This document shows, in pieces, positions 1 to 5,188 of a stretch of 6,039 bases of DNA. This stretch comes from Alphaproteobacteria bacterium (GTDB lineage: Bacteria > Pseudomonadota > Alphaproteobacteria > SMXP01). Each line of letters begins with the position of its first letter. The stretch's first letter is position 1. Both the position numbers and the translations under genes were made by a program. The notes below the pieces were generated by a model that saw nothing but the letters and a program-made list of their open reading frames with translations, was not told the origin of the DNA and made no database searches. The stretch lies in NCBI GenBank assembly GCA_028280675.1, contig JANQLI010000109.1:1-6039 (forward strand), read 5' to 3'.

Positions 1-375
1 GAAGTTCCGGAAGCTATTCGCAAGGCGACAGATGCGGCGAAACGGAAATTGATCCGCGTTCCGCTGCGGGAAGGCCGCACGCTGCACCATGATGTCAAAG
101 GCCGCCACGGGGCAGGCCGCGTGGTTTTGCGCAGTGCGCCAGCCGGGACCGGCATTATCGCCGGTGGCCCAATGCGTGCTGTGTTTGAAGCCTTGGGTGT
201 GCAAGATGTGGTTGCTAAATCTGTAGGGACGTCAAACCCTTACAATATGGTGCGCGCGACTGTGGATGCTCTGGAAAACATTGTGAGCCCACGCCAGGTT
301 GCCGCCAAACGGGGCAAAAAGGTCAGCGATATTATTTCACGCCGGGCTGATCAAACGGTCGCGGCGGTTGAATAA
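1..375 (+). CDS. rpsE: 30S ribosomal protein S5, C-terminal part (5' end outside window)
   Basis: S5 lies in the 30S body, contacts S4 and S8, and affects decoding accuracy. The reading frame is open from base 1 to the TAA at 373-375 and gives 124 residues, roughly the last two thirds of a typical alphaproteobacterial S5. The visible part is the C-terminal domain. Family hallmarks are the run HDVKGRHGAGRVVLRSAPAG followed by TGIIAGGPMRAVFEALGV, then DVVAKSVGTSNPYNMVRAT, and a basic segment RGKKVSDI near the end. The N-terminal double-stranded-RNA-binding-like domain is upstream of the window, so the start cannot be given. A 46-base gap separates it from rpmD, in the normal spc order (rpsE-rpmD-rplO-secY). 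Nothing is broken. Identification rests on direct recognition of conserved S5 sequence. Confidence 0.97.
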   Translation, partial: EVPEAIRKATDAAKRKLIRVPLREGRTLHHDVKGRHGAGRVVLRSAPAGTGIIAGGPMRAVFEALGVQDVVAKSVGTSNPYNMVRATVDALENIVSPRQVAAKRGKKVSDIISRRADQTVAAVE

Positions 376-378
376 ACA

Positions 379-396
379 TCAGGGATACCTACCTGA
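379..396 (+). other. small hairpin in the rpsE-rpmD gap
   Basis: TCAGG at 379-383 is complementary to CCTGA at 392-396, with an 8-base loop. The stem is only 5 bp and no T run follows, so it is not a terminator. It could be a processing site or chance. The SD of rpmD (GAGGAG, 408-413) lies outside it and remains free. Confidence 0.3.
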
Positions 397-421
397 GTAA
401 AACCATTGAGGAGTTGGGGCC

Positions 422-613
422 ATGGCCGCAGCAAAGAAAAAGACGATTAAAGTCAAACAAACCGGGTCGCCAATCCGTCGCCCGCAAGATCAGCGCGCGA
501 CCTTAATCGGCCTTGGATTAAACAAAATGAATCGGGTGAATGAGCTTGAGGATACGCCAGCCGTGCGTGGCATGATCCGCAAAGTGGAACACCTTGTCGA
601 AATCGTCGAGTAG
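422..613 (+). CDS. rpmD: 50S ribosomal protein L30
   Basis: A small 50S protein of 63 residues, the usual size for bacterial L30. After a lysine-rich start (MAAAKKKTIKVKQTGSPIRR) it carries the family pattern QRATLIGLGLNKMNRV (about residues 24-39), then LEDTPAVRGMIRKVEHLVEIV, which is close to textbook L30. The ATG at 422 is chosen because a good SD, GAGGAG at 408-413, sits 8 bases upstream and the conserved N-terminus fits. It lies between rpsE and rplO in the standard spc order. Its TAG stop (611-613) is partly embedded in the SD of rplO, which suggests coupled translation. An overlapping reverse-strand frame exists but has no family resemblance. Confidence 0.97.
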   Translation: MAAAKKKTIKVKQTGSPIRRPQDQRATLIGLGLNKMNRVNELEDTPAVRGMIRKVEHLVEIVE

Positions 614-626
614 GAATACGGCTATG
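612..626 (+). promoter_or_regulatory. rplO ribosome binding site overlapping the rpmD stop, which decides the rplO start
   Basis: AGGA at 612-615 uses the last two bases of the rpmD TAG stop and lies 8 bases before the ATG at 624. An in-frame TTG at 594 would add ten residues to L15. It lies inside rpmD with no better SD, and the extra residues are not part of the family's conserved N-terminus (MKLNQLSDN...). The 624 start is therefore preferred. Confidence 0.75.
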
Positions 627-1124
627 AAGCTCAATCAGCTTTCCGATAATGCAGGTGCGCGCCAAGTCCGCAAACGTGTGGGTCGCGGGATTGGCAGCGG
701 CACGGGTAAAACCGCATCACGTGGTGTCAAAGGTCAGAAATCACGGTCTGGTGTCGCCATCAAAGGGTTTGAAGGCGGGCAAATGCCAATCCACATGCGC
801 ATGCCGAAACGCGGATTTACGCCGCCAAGCCAGAAATCATTTGTCGTTGTGAATACCGGTCGTCTTCAAGACGCGATTGATGCTGGCCGCGTTGATGCAA
901 AAGATGCGATTACGGCCGAAAGCCTGGTGAAAGCGGGTTTCTTACGCCGCGCCAAAGACGGTATTCGTCTTTTGAACAAAGGTGAGATCAAAGCCAAAAT
1001 CGATATTGAAGTCAGCGGCGCGTCCAAAGCCGCAATTGACGCGGTGGAAAAGGCGGGCGGTAAAGTTTCGGTGATCGCAGTCAAAGAGCCTGCGCCGAAA
1101 AAAGCCAAGAAGAAAGCCGACTAA
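624..1124 (+). CDS. rplO: 50S ribosomal protein L15
   Basis: L15 is a 50S protein that binds 23S rRNA late in large-subunit assembly. The product has 166 residues from ATG 624, somewhat longer than the E. coli protein and normal for alphaproteobacteria. The N-terminal 60 residues form the extended glycine- and arginine-rich arm: GRGIGSGTGKTASRGVKGQK at about 20-39, then GFEGGQMPIHMRMPKRGF at about 48-64. The globular part ends in the L15 signature region ASKAAIDAVEKAGGKVSV at about 133-150. A lysine- and alanine-rich tail (EPAPKKAKKKAD) closes the protein. The gene starts 10 bases after the rpmD stop, and its own TAA lies inside the SD of secY, so rpmD, rplO and secY look translationally linked. 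Confidence 0.97.
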   Translation: MKLNQLSDNAGARQVRKRVGRGIGSGTGKTASRGVKGQKSRSGVAIKGFEGGQMPIHMRMPKRGFTPPSQKSFVVVNTGRLQDAIDAGRVDAKDAITAESLVKAGFLRRAKDGIRLLNKGEIKAKIDIEVSGASKAAIDAVEKAGGKVSVIAVKEPAPKKAKKKAD

Positions 1125-1141
1125 GGAATCCCTAACACATG
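1123..1141 (+). promoter_or_regulatory. secY ribosome binding site overlapping the rplO stop
   Basis: AAGGA at 1123-1127 begins within the rplO TAA (1122-1124) and lies 11 bases before the secY ATG at 1139. Ribosomes ending rplO would release directly over the secY initiation region. Confidence 0.65.
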
Positions 1142-2494
1142 GCTTCAGCAGCGGAACAACTGCAACAAAACTTTAATCTGTCGTCTTTTGCGAAGGCGAC
1201 GGAGCTGAAGCAGCGCATCTGGTTTACCCTCGGCGCACTGGTGGTGTATCGCATCGGAACCTACATTCCCTTGCCAGGGATTGATGCTGATGCCTATGCC
1301 CAAACATTTAAGAACTTTAGTGTCGGTATTGGCGGCATGATCAACATGTTCTCCGGCGGCGCCATTGAGAATATGGCGATCTTTGCCCTGAACATTATGC
1401 CGTATATTTCGGCGTCGATCATTATGCAGCTCATGACGGCTGTGATCCCTCATCTTGAACAGCTCAAGAAAGAAGGCGAGCAGGGCCGGAAGACCATCAA
1501 CCAATATACCCGTTACGGTACAGTCGTGCTGGCCTTGATCCAGGCATTCGGGATTGCCATCAGCCTTGAGAACAGCACCTCTAATGTTGTGATTGACCCA
1601 GGGTGGACGTTCCGCATCACGTCGATGATTATTCTGGCAAGCGGCACGGTCTTTTTGATGTGGCTTGGCGAGCAGATTACGGCGCGCGGGGTCGGCAATG
1701 GAATCTCATTGATCATCTTCTCAGGTATTGTTGCCGGGATGCCTGCAGCACTTGCATCTACATTTGAATTGGGCCGTCAGGGCCAAATCCCAGCTTTGGG
1801 TATGATTGGTGTGATTATTGGTGTGGTCTTTTTGATCGCGTTCATTGTTTACATTGAACGGTCACAACGCCGTCTGATCATTCAATATCCCAAACGCCAG
1901 CAAGGCAATAAAATGATGGGGGGCGATAAATCGCATCTTCCCCTCAAACTCAATACGGCTGGGGTGATCCCGCCGATCTTTGCGTCATCTTTGCTGCTGT
2001 TGCCGGCAACCTTGGTTGGTATTTTCGGCACAACGGACGCCCCTGGTTGGGTAACGCTCATCACCACAACATTGGGCCCTGGTCAGCCGGGATATATGTT
2101 GTTCTATGCAGCGATGATCATCTTCTTCTGTTTTTTCTATACGGCGATCGTCTTTAATCCTGCCGACACAGCCGATAATTTGAAAAAGTATGGCGGCTTT
2201 ATTCCAGGTATTCGCCCAGGTGAGCGCACGGCAGAATATATTGACTTTGTTCTGACACGCCTCACGGTGATTGGCGCTGCTTATTTGACATTCGTGTGTT
2301 TGATCCCAGAGTTGATCCGTTCCGGTGCGATTGTCTCTTGGGGCTCTAGCATCCCGTTTTACATTGGCGGAACATCTATTCTGATTGTCGTAACGGTTAC
2401 CATGGATACGGTCGCCCAAGTACAGAGTCATTTGCTGGCCCACCAATATGAAGGGCTGATCAAAAAATCCAAGTTGCGGGGGAGTCGACGATGA
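1139..2494 (+). CDS. secY: Sec translocon channel subunit SecY
   Basis: SecY is the pore of the SecYEG inner-membrane translocase. It passes unfolded preproteins driven by SecA and inserts membrane proteins with the ribosome. The product has 451 residues and ten predicted membrane helices. Landmarks are helix 1 (about 27-42, ending TYIPLPGID), the plug region (about 61-75, GIGGMINMFSGGA), NIMPYISASIIMQL (helix 2, about 85-98), WLGEQITARGVGNGISLIIF (about 175-194, a SecY signature), the cytosolic loop before helix 7 (about 241-270), and the C4-side loop NPADTADNLKKYGGFIPGIRPG (about 340-361). That loop contains the conserved arginine R359, which corresponds to E. coli R357 and is important for SecA function. 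The basic tail HQYEGLIKKSKLRGSRR is the C5 end that contacts SecA or the ribosome. Its TGA overlaps the adk ATG (ATGA, 2491-2494). It appears complete and intact. Confidence 0.98.
   Translation: MASAAEQLQQNFNLSSFAKATELKQRIWFTLGALVVYRIGTYIPLPGIDADAYAQTFKNFSVGIGGMINMFSGGAIENMAIFALNIMPYISASIIMQLMTAVIPHLEQLKKEGEQGRKTINQYTRYGTVVLALIQAFGIAISLENSTSNVVIDPGWTFRITSMIILASGTVFLMWLGEQITARGVGNGISLIIFSGIVAGMPAALASTFELGRQGQIPALGMIGVIIGVVFLIAFIVYIERSQRRLIIQYPKRQQGNKMMGGDKSHLPLKLNTAGVIPPIFASSLLLLPATLVGIFGTTDAPGWVTLITTTLGPGQPGYMLFYAAMIIFFCFFYTAIVFNPADTADNLKKYGGFIPGIRPGERTAEYIDFVLTRLTVIGAAYLTFVCLIPELIRSGAIVSWGSSIPFYIGGTSILIVVTVTMDTVAQVQSHLLAHQYEGLIKKSKLRGSRR
2478..2494 (+). promoter_or_regulatory. secY-adk ATGA overlap with adk ribosome binding site inside secY
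   Basis: GGGGGAG at 2478-2484 lies within the last secY codons, 6 bases before the adk ATG at 2491. The secY stop TGA (2492-2494) is nested in ATGA. This is the classic layout for termination-reinitiation coupling. Confidence 0.75.
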
Positions 2495-3066
2495 ATATCA
2501 TTCTTTTCGGCCCTCCAGGCGCTGGCAAGGGGACCCAAGCTGCGCGCATTACCGAGGAGCATGGCTGGCCCCAGCTCTCAACCGGTGACATGCTGCGCGC
2601 CGCTGTGGCTGCAGGGACGGAAGTGGGGCAAAAAGCCAAAGCGATTATGGAACGCGGCGACCTGGTGCCTGATGAGGTGGTCGTTGGCATCATTTCGGAC
2701 CGGATCGATGAGCCTGATTGCAAAAAAGGTTTCATCCTGGATGGCTTCCCACGCAATATTCCACAGGCCGAAGCTCTCGATAAGATGTTGAAACAAAAGG
2801 GTTTAAACCTTGATGCGGTGATCGAGATCCGTGTTGATGACAGTATCCTAATTGATCGCATTAAAACGCGGATCGCCGAATCCACACAAGCCCGGGCTGA
2901 CGATAATGTGGAGACCTTGACCAACCGCCTTGAGGTCTATCACGCGCAAACAGCGCCGCTTCTCCCGTATTACGAGAAACAAGGCAAGCTCAAGACCGTC
3001 GATGGGATGGGCGCCATCGATGAGGTGACGGCGGCCATAAGAGATGTGTTGAAAACGCCGTTATGA
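2491..3066 (+). CDS. adk: adenylate kinase, short-LID form
   Basis: Cytosolic nucleotide kinase catalysing ATP + AMP <=> 2 ADP. It has 191 residues. The P-loop GPPGAGKGT is at 7-15. The AMP-binding part includes LSTGDMLR (29-36) and LDGFPRNIPQAE (83-94), with catalytic-type arginines R36 and R88. The LID region is reduced to about RIKTRIAESTQARADDN (123-139). It lacks the roughly 27-residue insert and the four-cysteine zinc site of long Adks, and R135 and the DDN motif supply the conserved LID-side residues. The only cysteine is C77. Short-LID Adk of about 190 residues is known from many alphaproteobacteria, where adk lies between secY and rpsM as here. It is translated by coupling to secY. 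No terminator with a T run follows it, so transcripts may read on into rpsM. Confidence 0.97.
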   Translation: MNIILFGPPGAGKGTQAARITEEHGWPQLSTGDMLRAAVAAGTEVGQKAKAIMERGDLVPDEVVVGIISDRIDEPDCKKGFILDGFPRNIPQAEALDKMLKQKGLNLDAVIEIRVDDSILIDRIKTRIAESTQARADDNVETLTNRLEVYHAQTAPLLPYYEKQGKLKTVDGMGAIDEVTAAIRDVLKTPL

Positions 3067-3080
3067 AAGAGATTTTGGCG

Positions 3081-3099
3081 CTTTTTGAGAGGCAAAAAG
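3081..3099 (+). repeat. A/T-rich inverted repeat after adk
   Basis: CTTTTTG (3081-3087) and CAAAAAG (3093-3099) are perfect inverted repeats around a 5-base loop, 14 bases after the adk stop. The stem is weak (mostly A-T) and has no GC-rich core or following T run. It is therefore not a convincing terminator. It could be a weak pause site or chance. Confidence 0.3.
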
Positions 3100-3114
3100 A
3101 ATTGAATTGAAGTG

Positions 3115-3142
3115 TTGACTAGGCTCAACCAAGTCATATAAT
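3115..3142 (+). promoter_or_regulatory. sigma-70 type promoter for rpsM-rpsK-rpoA-rplQ
   Basis: TTGACT (3115-3120) matches the -35 consensus at five of six positions. TATAAT (3137-3142) is a perfect -10 element, and the spacer is 16 bp. It is the best promoter match I see in the window and sits in the only sizeable gap before rpsM. Transcription would start near 3149-3150, giving a leader of about 108 bases. It gives the alpha genes a start of their own, separate from spc read-through. The start site itself is inferred. Confidence 0.82.
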
Positions 3143-3173
3143 CCGCCGCTTTCAGGACGAAAATCCAGGTCGC

Positions 3174-3231
3174 AGGCGGTATTCGAAAGCAAGGATATCC
3201 GCCTTTTCGATATGGGATCGTGAAGCGGATG
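3174..3231 (+). promoter_or_regulatory. rpsM 5' leader with two mutually exclusive hairpins (candidate regulatory RNA)
   Basis: Fold 1: AGGCGG (3174-3179) pairs with CCGCCT (3199-3204). With T3198 bulged, TATTC (3180-3184) also pairs with 3193-3197, leaving an 8-base loop. Bases 3204-3207 are TTTT, so this fold looks like a weak intrinsic terminator. Fold 2: ATCCGC (3197-3202) pairs with GCGGAT (3225-3230). Inside it, TT (3206-3207) pairs with AA (3223-3224) and CGAT (3208-3211) with ATCG (3217-3220), around the loop 3212-3216. The folds share 3196-3204, so only one can form. Fold 2 ends 13 bases before the rpsM SD. These pairings are read by eye. That they regulate transcription or translation is inference, and I recognise no described leader family. 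Confidence 0.4.
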
Positions 3232-3243
3232 AAGACAGGGATC

Positions 3244-3259
3244 AGGAGTTAGACCATTG
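3244..3259 (+). promoter_or_regulatory. ribosome binding site and TTG start codon of rpsM
   Basis: AGGAG (3244-3248) lies 8 bases before TTG (3257-3259). The frame then reads ARIAGVNIP, the invariant S13 N-terminus, so TTG is decoded as the initiator Met. The region from the stop at 3250-3252 onward offers no in-frame ATG or GTG that keeps this N-terminus. Confidence 0.88.
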
Positions 3260-3625
3260 GCTCGTATTGCAGGGGTGAATATCCCAACAGATAAGCGGGT
3301 TGTCATCGCATTGACCTATATCCACGGGATTGGTCCGAAAAATGCGCGCGACATCTGCGAGAAGAATTCAATTCCGGCTGAAAAGCGGGTGAATGAGCTC
3401 AGCGATGATGAAGTCATTCACATTCGTGAGACCATCGACCGCGATTACATGGTGGAAGGAGACCTGCGTCGTCAGGTGTCTATGAATGTGAAGCGTTTGA
3501 TGGATTTAGGTCCATACCGGGGCTTGCGTCATCGTCGTGGTTTGCCGGTTCGCGGGCAACGCACCCACACCAATGCGCGGACCCGCAAAGGCCCAGCAAA
3601 AGCAATCGCAGGTAAGAAGAAGTAA
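3257..3625 (+). CDS. rpsM: 30S ribosomal protein S13 (TTG start)
   Basis: S13 sits in the 30S head, forms bridges to the 50S subunit (B1a and B1b) and its C-terminal tail reaches P-site tRNA. The length is 122 residues, the usual alphaproteobacterial size. The N-terminus MARIAGVNIPTDKRV is followed by the helix-hairpin-helix-like YIHGIGPKNARDIC (about 21-34). The signature PYRGLRHRRGLPVRGQRT lies at about 86-103, and a basic tail THTNARTRKGPAKAIAGKKK closes the protein. The start is TTG at 3257, supported by the SD at 3244-3248 and the fixed family N-terminus. This rare start codon, together with the structured leader, could lower or control initiation on the first alpha gene. It is the first gene after the promoter at 3115-3142 and is followed 46 bases later by rpsK. 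Confidence 0.98.
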   Translation: MARIAGVNIPTDKRVVIALTYIHGIGPKNARDICEKNSIPAEKRVNELSDDEVIHIRETIDRDYMVEGDLRRQVSMNVKRLMDLGPYRGLRHRRGLPVRGQRTHTNARTRKGPAKAIAGKKK

Positions 3626-3630
3626 CAACG

Positions 3631-3651
3631 GCTTTACGCAACAGCGTAAGC
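3631..3651 (+). other. stable hairpin between rpsM and rpsK
   Basis: GCTTTACGC (3631-3639) pairs with GCGTAAGC (3644-3651) around an AACA tetraloop, with T3633 bulged, giving 8 bp. No T run follows, so it should not end transcription. It starts 6 bases after the rpsM stop and ends 8 bases before the weak AGG that may serve as rpsK SD (3659-3661). It could protect or process the mRNA or tune rpsK initiation; the role is unknown. Confidence 0.5.
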
Positions 3652-3671
3652 GCCAGACAGGTTAAAGCATT

Positions 3672-4061
3672 ATGGCAAAAGACCCGAAACGCATTCGCCG
3701 CAAGGAACGGAAGAATATCTCTTCCGGTGTTGCGCATGTGAATGCCACGTTTAATAACACCATGATCACCATCACCGATGCGCAAGGCAATGGCATCTCC
3801 TGGTGTTCTGCTGGGGCGATGGGCTTTAAAGGCTCTCGGAAATCGACACCTTACGCAGCGCAAATGGCGGCCGAAGAAGCCGGTAAAAAGGCGATGGAGC
3901 ACGGCATGAAAACATTGGAAGTCAATGTATGTGGTCCAGGGTCTGGCCGTGAATCGGCGTTGCGTGCCCTGCAGGCAGTTGGTTTTACCATCACCACCAT
4001 TCGTGATGTGACACCTATCCCGCATAATGGTTGCCGCCCACCAAAGCGTCGCCGCGTATAA
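3672..4061 (+). CDS. rpsK: 30S ribosomal protein S11
   Basis: S11 lies on the 30S platform, near the E site and the 16S 3' end. The product has 129 residues, the same length as E. coli S11. Recognisable blocks are GVAHVNATFNNTMITITDAQG (about 19-39), SAGAMGFKGSRKSTPYAAQMAAE (about 46-68), VNVCGPGSGRESALRALQ (about 84-101), and the S11 signature VTPIPHNGCRPPKRRRV at the C-terminus. Asn119-Gly120 matches the position reported in E. coli S11 to be largely converted to isoaspartate. Conservation of the N-G pair is seen; the modification is inferred. The upstream SD is weak (AGG at 3659-3661, 10 bases from the ATG), so initiation may depend on ribosomes finishing rpsM. rpsD, which follows rpsK in many other bacteria, is absent; rpoA follows after 108 bases. 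Confidence 0.98.
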   Translation: MAKDPKRIRRKERKNISSGVAHVNATFNNTMITITDAQGNGISWCSAGAMGFKGSRKSTPYAAQMAAEEAGKKAMEHGMKTLEVNVCGPGSGRESALRALQAVGFTITTIRDVTPIPHNGCRPPKRRRV

Positions 4062-4071
4062 AAAGTTTTTC

Positions 4072-4113
4072 GGGCCCTGGCGTTGAGACCGGTCGTGCGT
4101 AACGCAAGAGCCC
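4072..4113 (+). other. long imperfect stem-loop in the rpsK-rpoA gap
   Basis: GGGC (4072-4075) pairs with GCCC (4110-4113) and GCGTT (4080-4084) pairs with AACGC (4101-4105). These are separated by a symmetric 4-by-4 internal loop. The 16-base apical part contains the palindrome GACCGGTC (4087-4094). A competing small hairpin, TGCG/CGCA (4096-4099 with 4103-4106), would break the second arm. No T run follows, so it is not a terminator. Confidence 0.45.
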
Positions 4114-4126
4114 AAGTTTAAAAAGT

Positions 4127-4158
4127 ATCCGTTCGACCTAGGTCAACCATAACGGTAT
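4127..4158 (+). promoter_or_regulatory. nested hairpin or palindrome abutting the rpoA ribosome binding site
   Basis: ATCCGTT (4127-4133) pairs with AACGG-AT (4151-4158, T4156 bulged) and encloses the perfect 10-base palindrome GACCTAGGTC (4135-4144). GTT at 4131-4133 could instead pair with AAC at 4145-4147, extending the palindrome past one extra C. The stem base ends at the base directly before GAGG (4159-4162), the rpoA SD, which lies 7 bases before the GTG start. It may tune rpoA translation as RNA, or be a DNA site; neither is proven. Confidence 0.4.
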
Positions 4159-4169
4159 GAGGTTTTGAA

Positions 4170-5186
4170 GTGATCCAGAAGAACTGGCAAGAATTGATCC
4201 GCCCCGCAAAACTTGATGTTGTGCCAAAGCATGACGGTAAGCACGAAGCGAAAATCATTGCGCAACCGCTTGAGCGCGGTTTTGGTTTGACATTGGGGAA
4301 TGCGCTGCGCCGCGTATTACTATCCTCATTGCAAGGCTCAGCCATTACGGCTGTGCACATTGATGGCGTGCTGCACGAGTTTTCTTCTATCTCTGGCGTG
4401 CGCGAAGATGTGACCGATATTGTTCTGAATATCAAACAGATTGCCCTCAATATGCATGCGGAAGGTCCGAAGAAAATCAACCTTCGCAAAATGGGCCCAG
4501 GTGAAGTGACTGCAGGCGATATTGAAGACAGCGCCGATATTGAGGTGCTCAATCCAGATCACGTGATTTGTACGTTGGATGAAGGCATCGAATTGCGCAT
4601 GGAATTCACTGTTGCGAATGGCAAAGGCTATGTTGCTGCCGACCGCAATCGTCCGGAAGACGCGCCAATCGGTTTGATCCCTGTGGATTCGCTCTATAGC
4701 CCCGTGAAACGTGTGTCCTATAAAGTCGAGCATACCCGGGAAGGTCAGATTCTTGATTATGATAAGCTGACCCTCGAAGTCGAAACCAATGGGTCTATGA
4801 CACCTGATGATGCGGTGGCCTATGCTGCGCGTATCTTGCAGGATCAATTGCAAACCTTCATCAACTTCGAAGAGCCAACAGTTCATATTGAAGAAGACAC
4901 CAAGCCGGAGCTTGAGTTTAATCCGGCTCTGTTGAAGAAAGTGGATGAGCTTGAACTCTCTGTTCGCTCAGCTAACTGCCTCAAGAATGATAACATCGTG
5001 TATATCGGTGATCTGATACAGAAAACCGAAGCAGAAATGCTCCGTACACCAAACTTTGGCCGTAAGTCTCTCAATGAGATCAAAGAAGTTCTTGCGCAAA
5101 TGGGGCTACACCTCGGCATGGATGCGCCGAACTGGCCACCAGAAAACATTGAAGACTTGGCGAAAAAATACGAAGACCAATACTAA
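4170..5186 (+). CDS. rpoA: RNA polymerase alpha subunit (GTG start)
   Basis: RpoA dimerises to nucleate polymerase assembly (alpha2-beta-beta'), and its C-terminal domain binds UP elements and activators. The product has 338 residues. The N-terminal domain (about 1-235) includes the dimer-interface block ERGFGLTLGNALRRVLLSSLQ (35-55). An acidic linker follows (about 236-252), then the C-terminal domain (about 253-320). The DNA-binding determinants correspond one for one with E. coli, shifted by one: R266, N269, C270, G297, K299, S300 and E303 for R265, N268, C269, G296, K298, S299 and E302. The tail NWPPENIEDLAKKYEDQY is typical of alphaproteobacteria. GTG at 4170 is chosen because it begins the family N-terminus MIQKNWQELIRP with GAGG 7 bases upstream. 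It follows rpsK directly, without rpsD, and precedes rplQ. Confidence 0.98.
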   Translation: MIQKNWQELIRPAKLDVVPKHDGKHEAKIIAQPLERGFGLTLGNALRRVLLSSLQGSAITAVHIDGVLHEFSSISGVREDVTDIVLNIKQIALNMHAEGPKKINLRKMGPGEVTAGDIEDSADIEVLNPDHVICTLDEGIELRMEFTVANGKGYVAADRNRPEDAPIGLIPVDSLYSPVKRVSYKVEHTREGQILDYDKLTLEVETNGSMTPDDAVAYAARILQDQLQTFINFEEPTVHIEEDTKPELEFNPALLKKVDELELSVRSANCLKNDNIVYIGDLIQKTEAEMLRTPNFGRKSLNEIKEVLAQMGLHLGMDAPNWPPENIEDLAKKYEDQY

Positions 5187-5188
5187 TC

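Noticed and set aside
594..623. Upstream in-frame TTG start for L15
   Set aside because: It would place ten non-conserved residues before the family N-terminus and overlap rpmD. The AGGA at 612-615 points to ATG 624.
1985..2446. 153-codon open frame on the - strand inside secY, and a 154-codon one at 2460-2924 over adk
   Set aside because: Both are shadows of secY and adk, and their predicted proteins show no domain or membrane pattern of their own.
3081..3099. Inverted repeat after adk as a terminator of the spc unit
   Set aside because: The stem is nearly all A-T and no T run follows in the + direction, so it does not meet the usual criteria.
3480..4115. 211-codon open frame on the - strand across rpsM and rpsK
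   Set aside because: It lies fully antisense to two highly conserved ribosomal genes. Its product has no recognisable domain, and it is best explained by the codon pattern of the real genes.
4083..4122. Possible promoter in the rpsK-rpoA gap (TTGAGA at 4083, TTTAAA at 4117)
   Set aside because: The spacing of 28 bases is far outside the 16-18 range, and no other pairing of hexamers fits.
4338..4886. 182-codon open frame on the - strand inside rpoA
   Set aside because: Antisense shadow of rpoA with no SD support or family resemblance.
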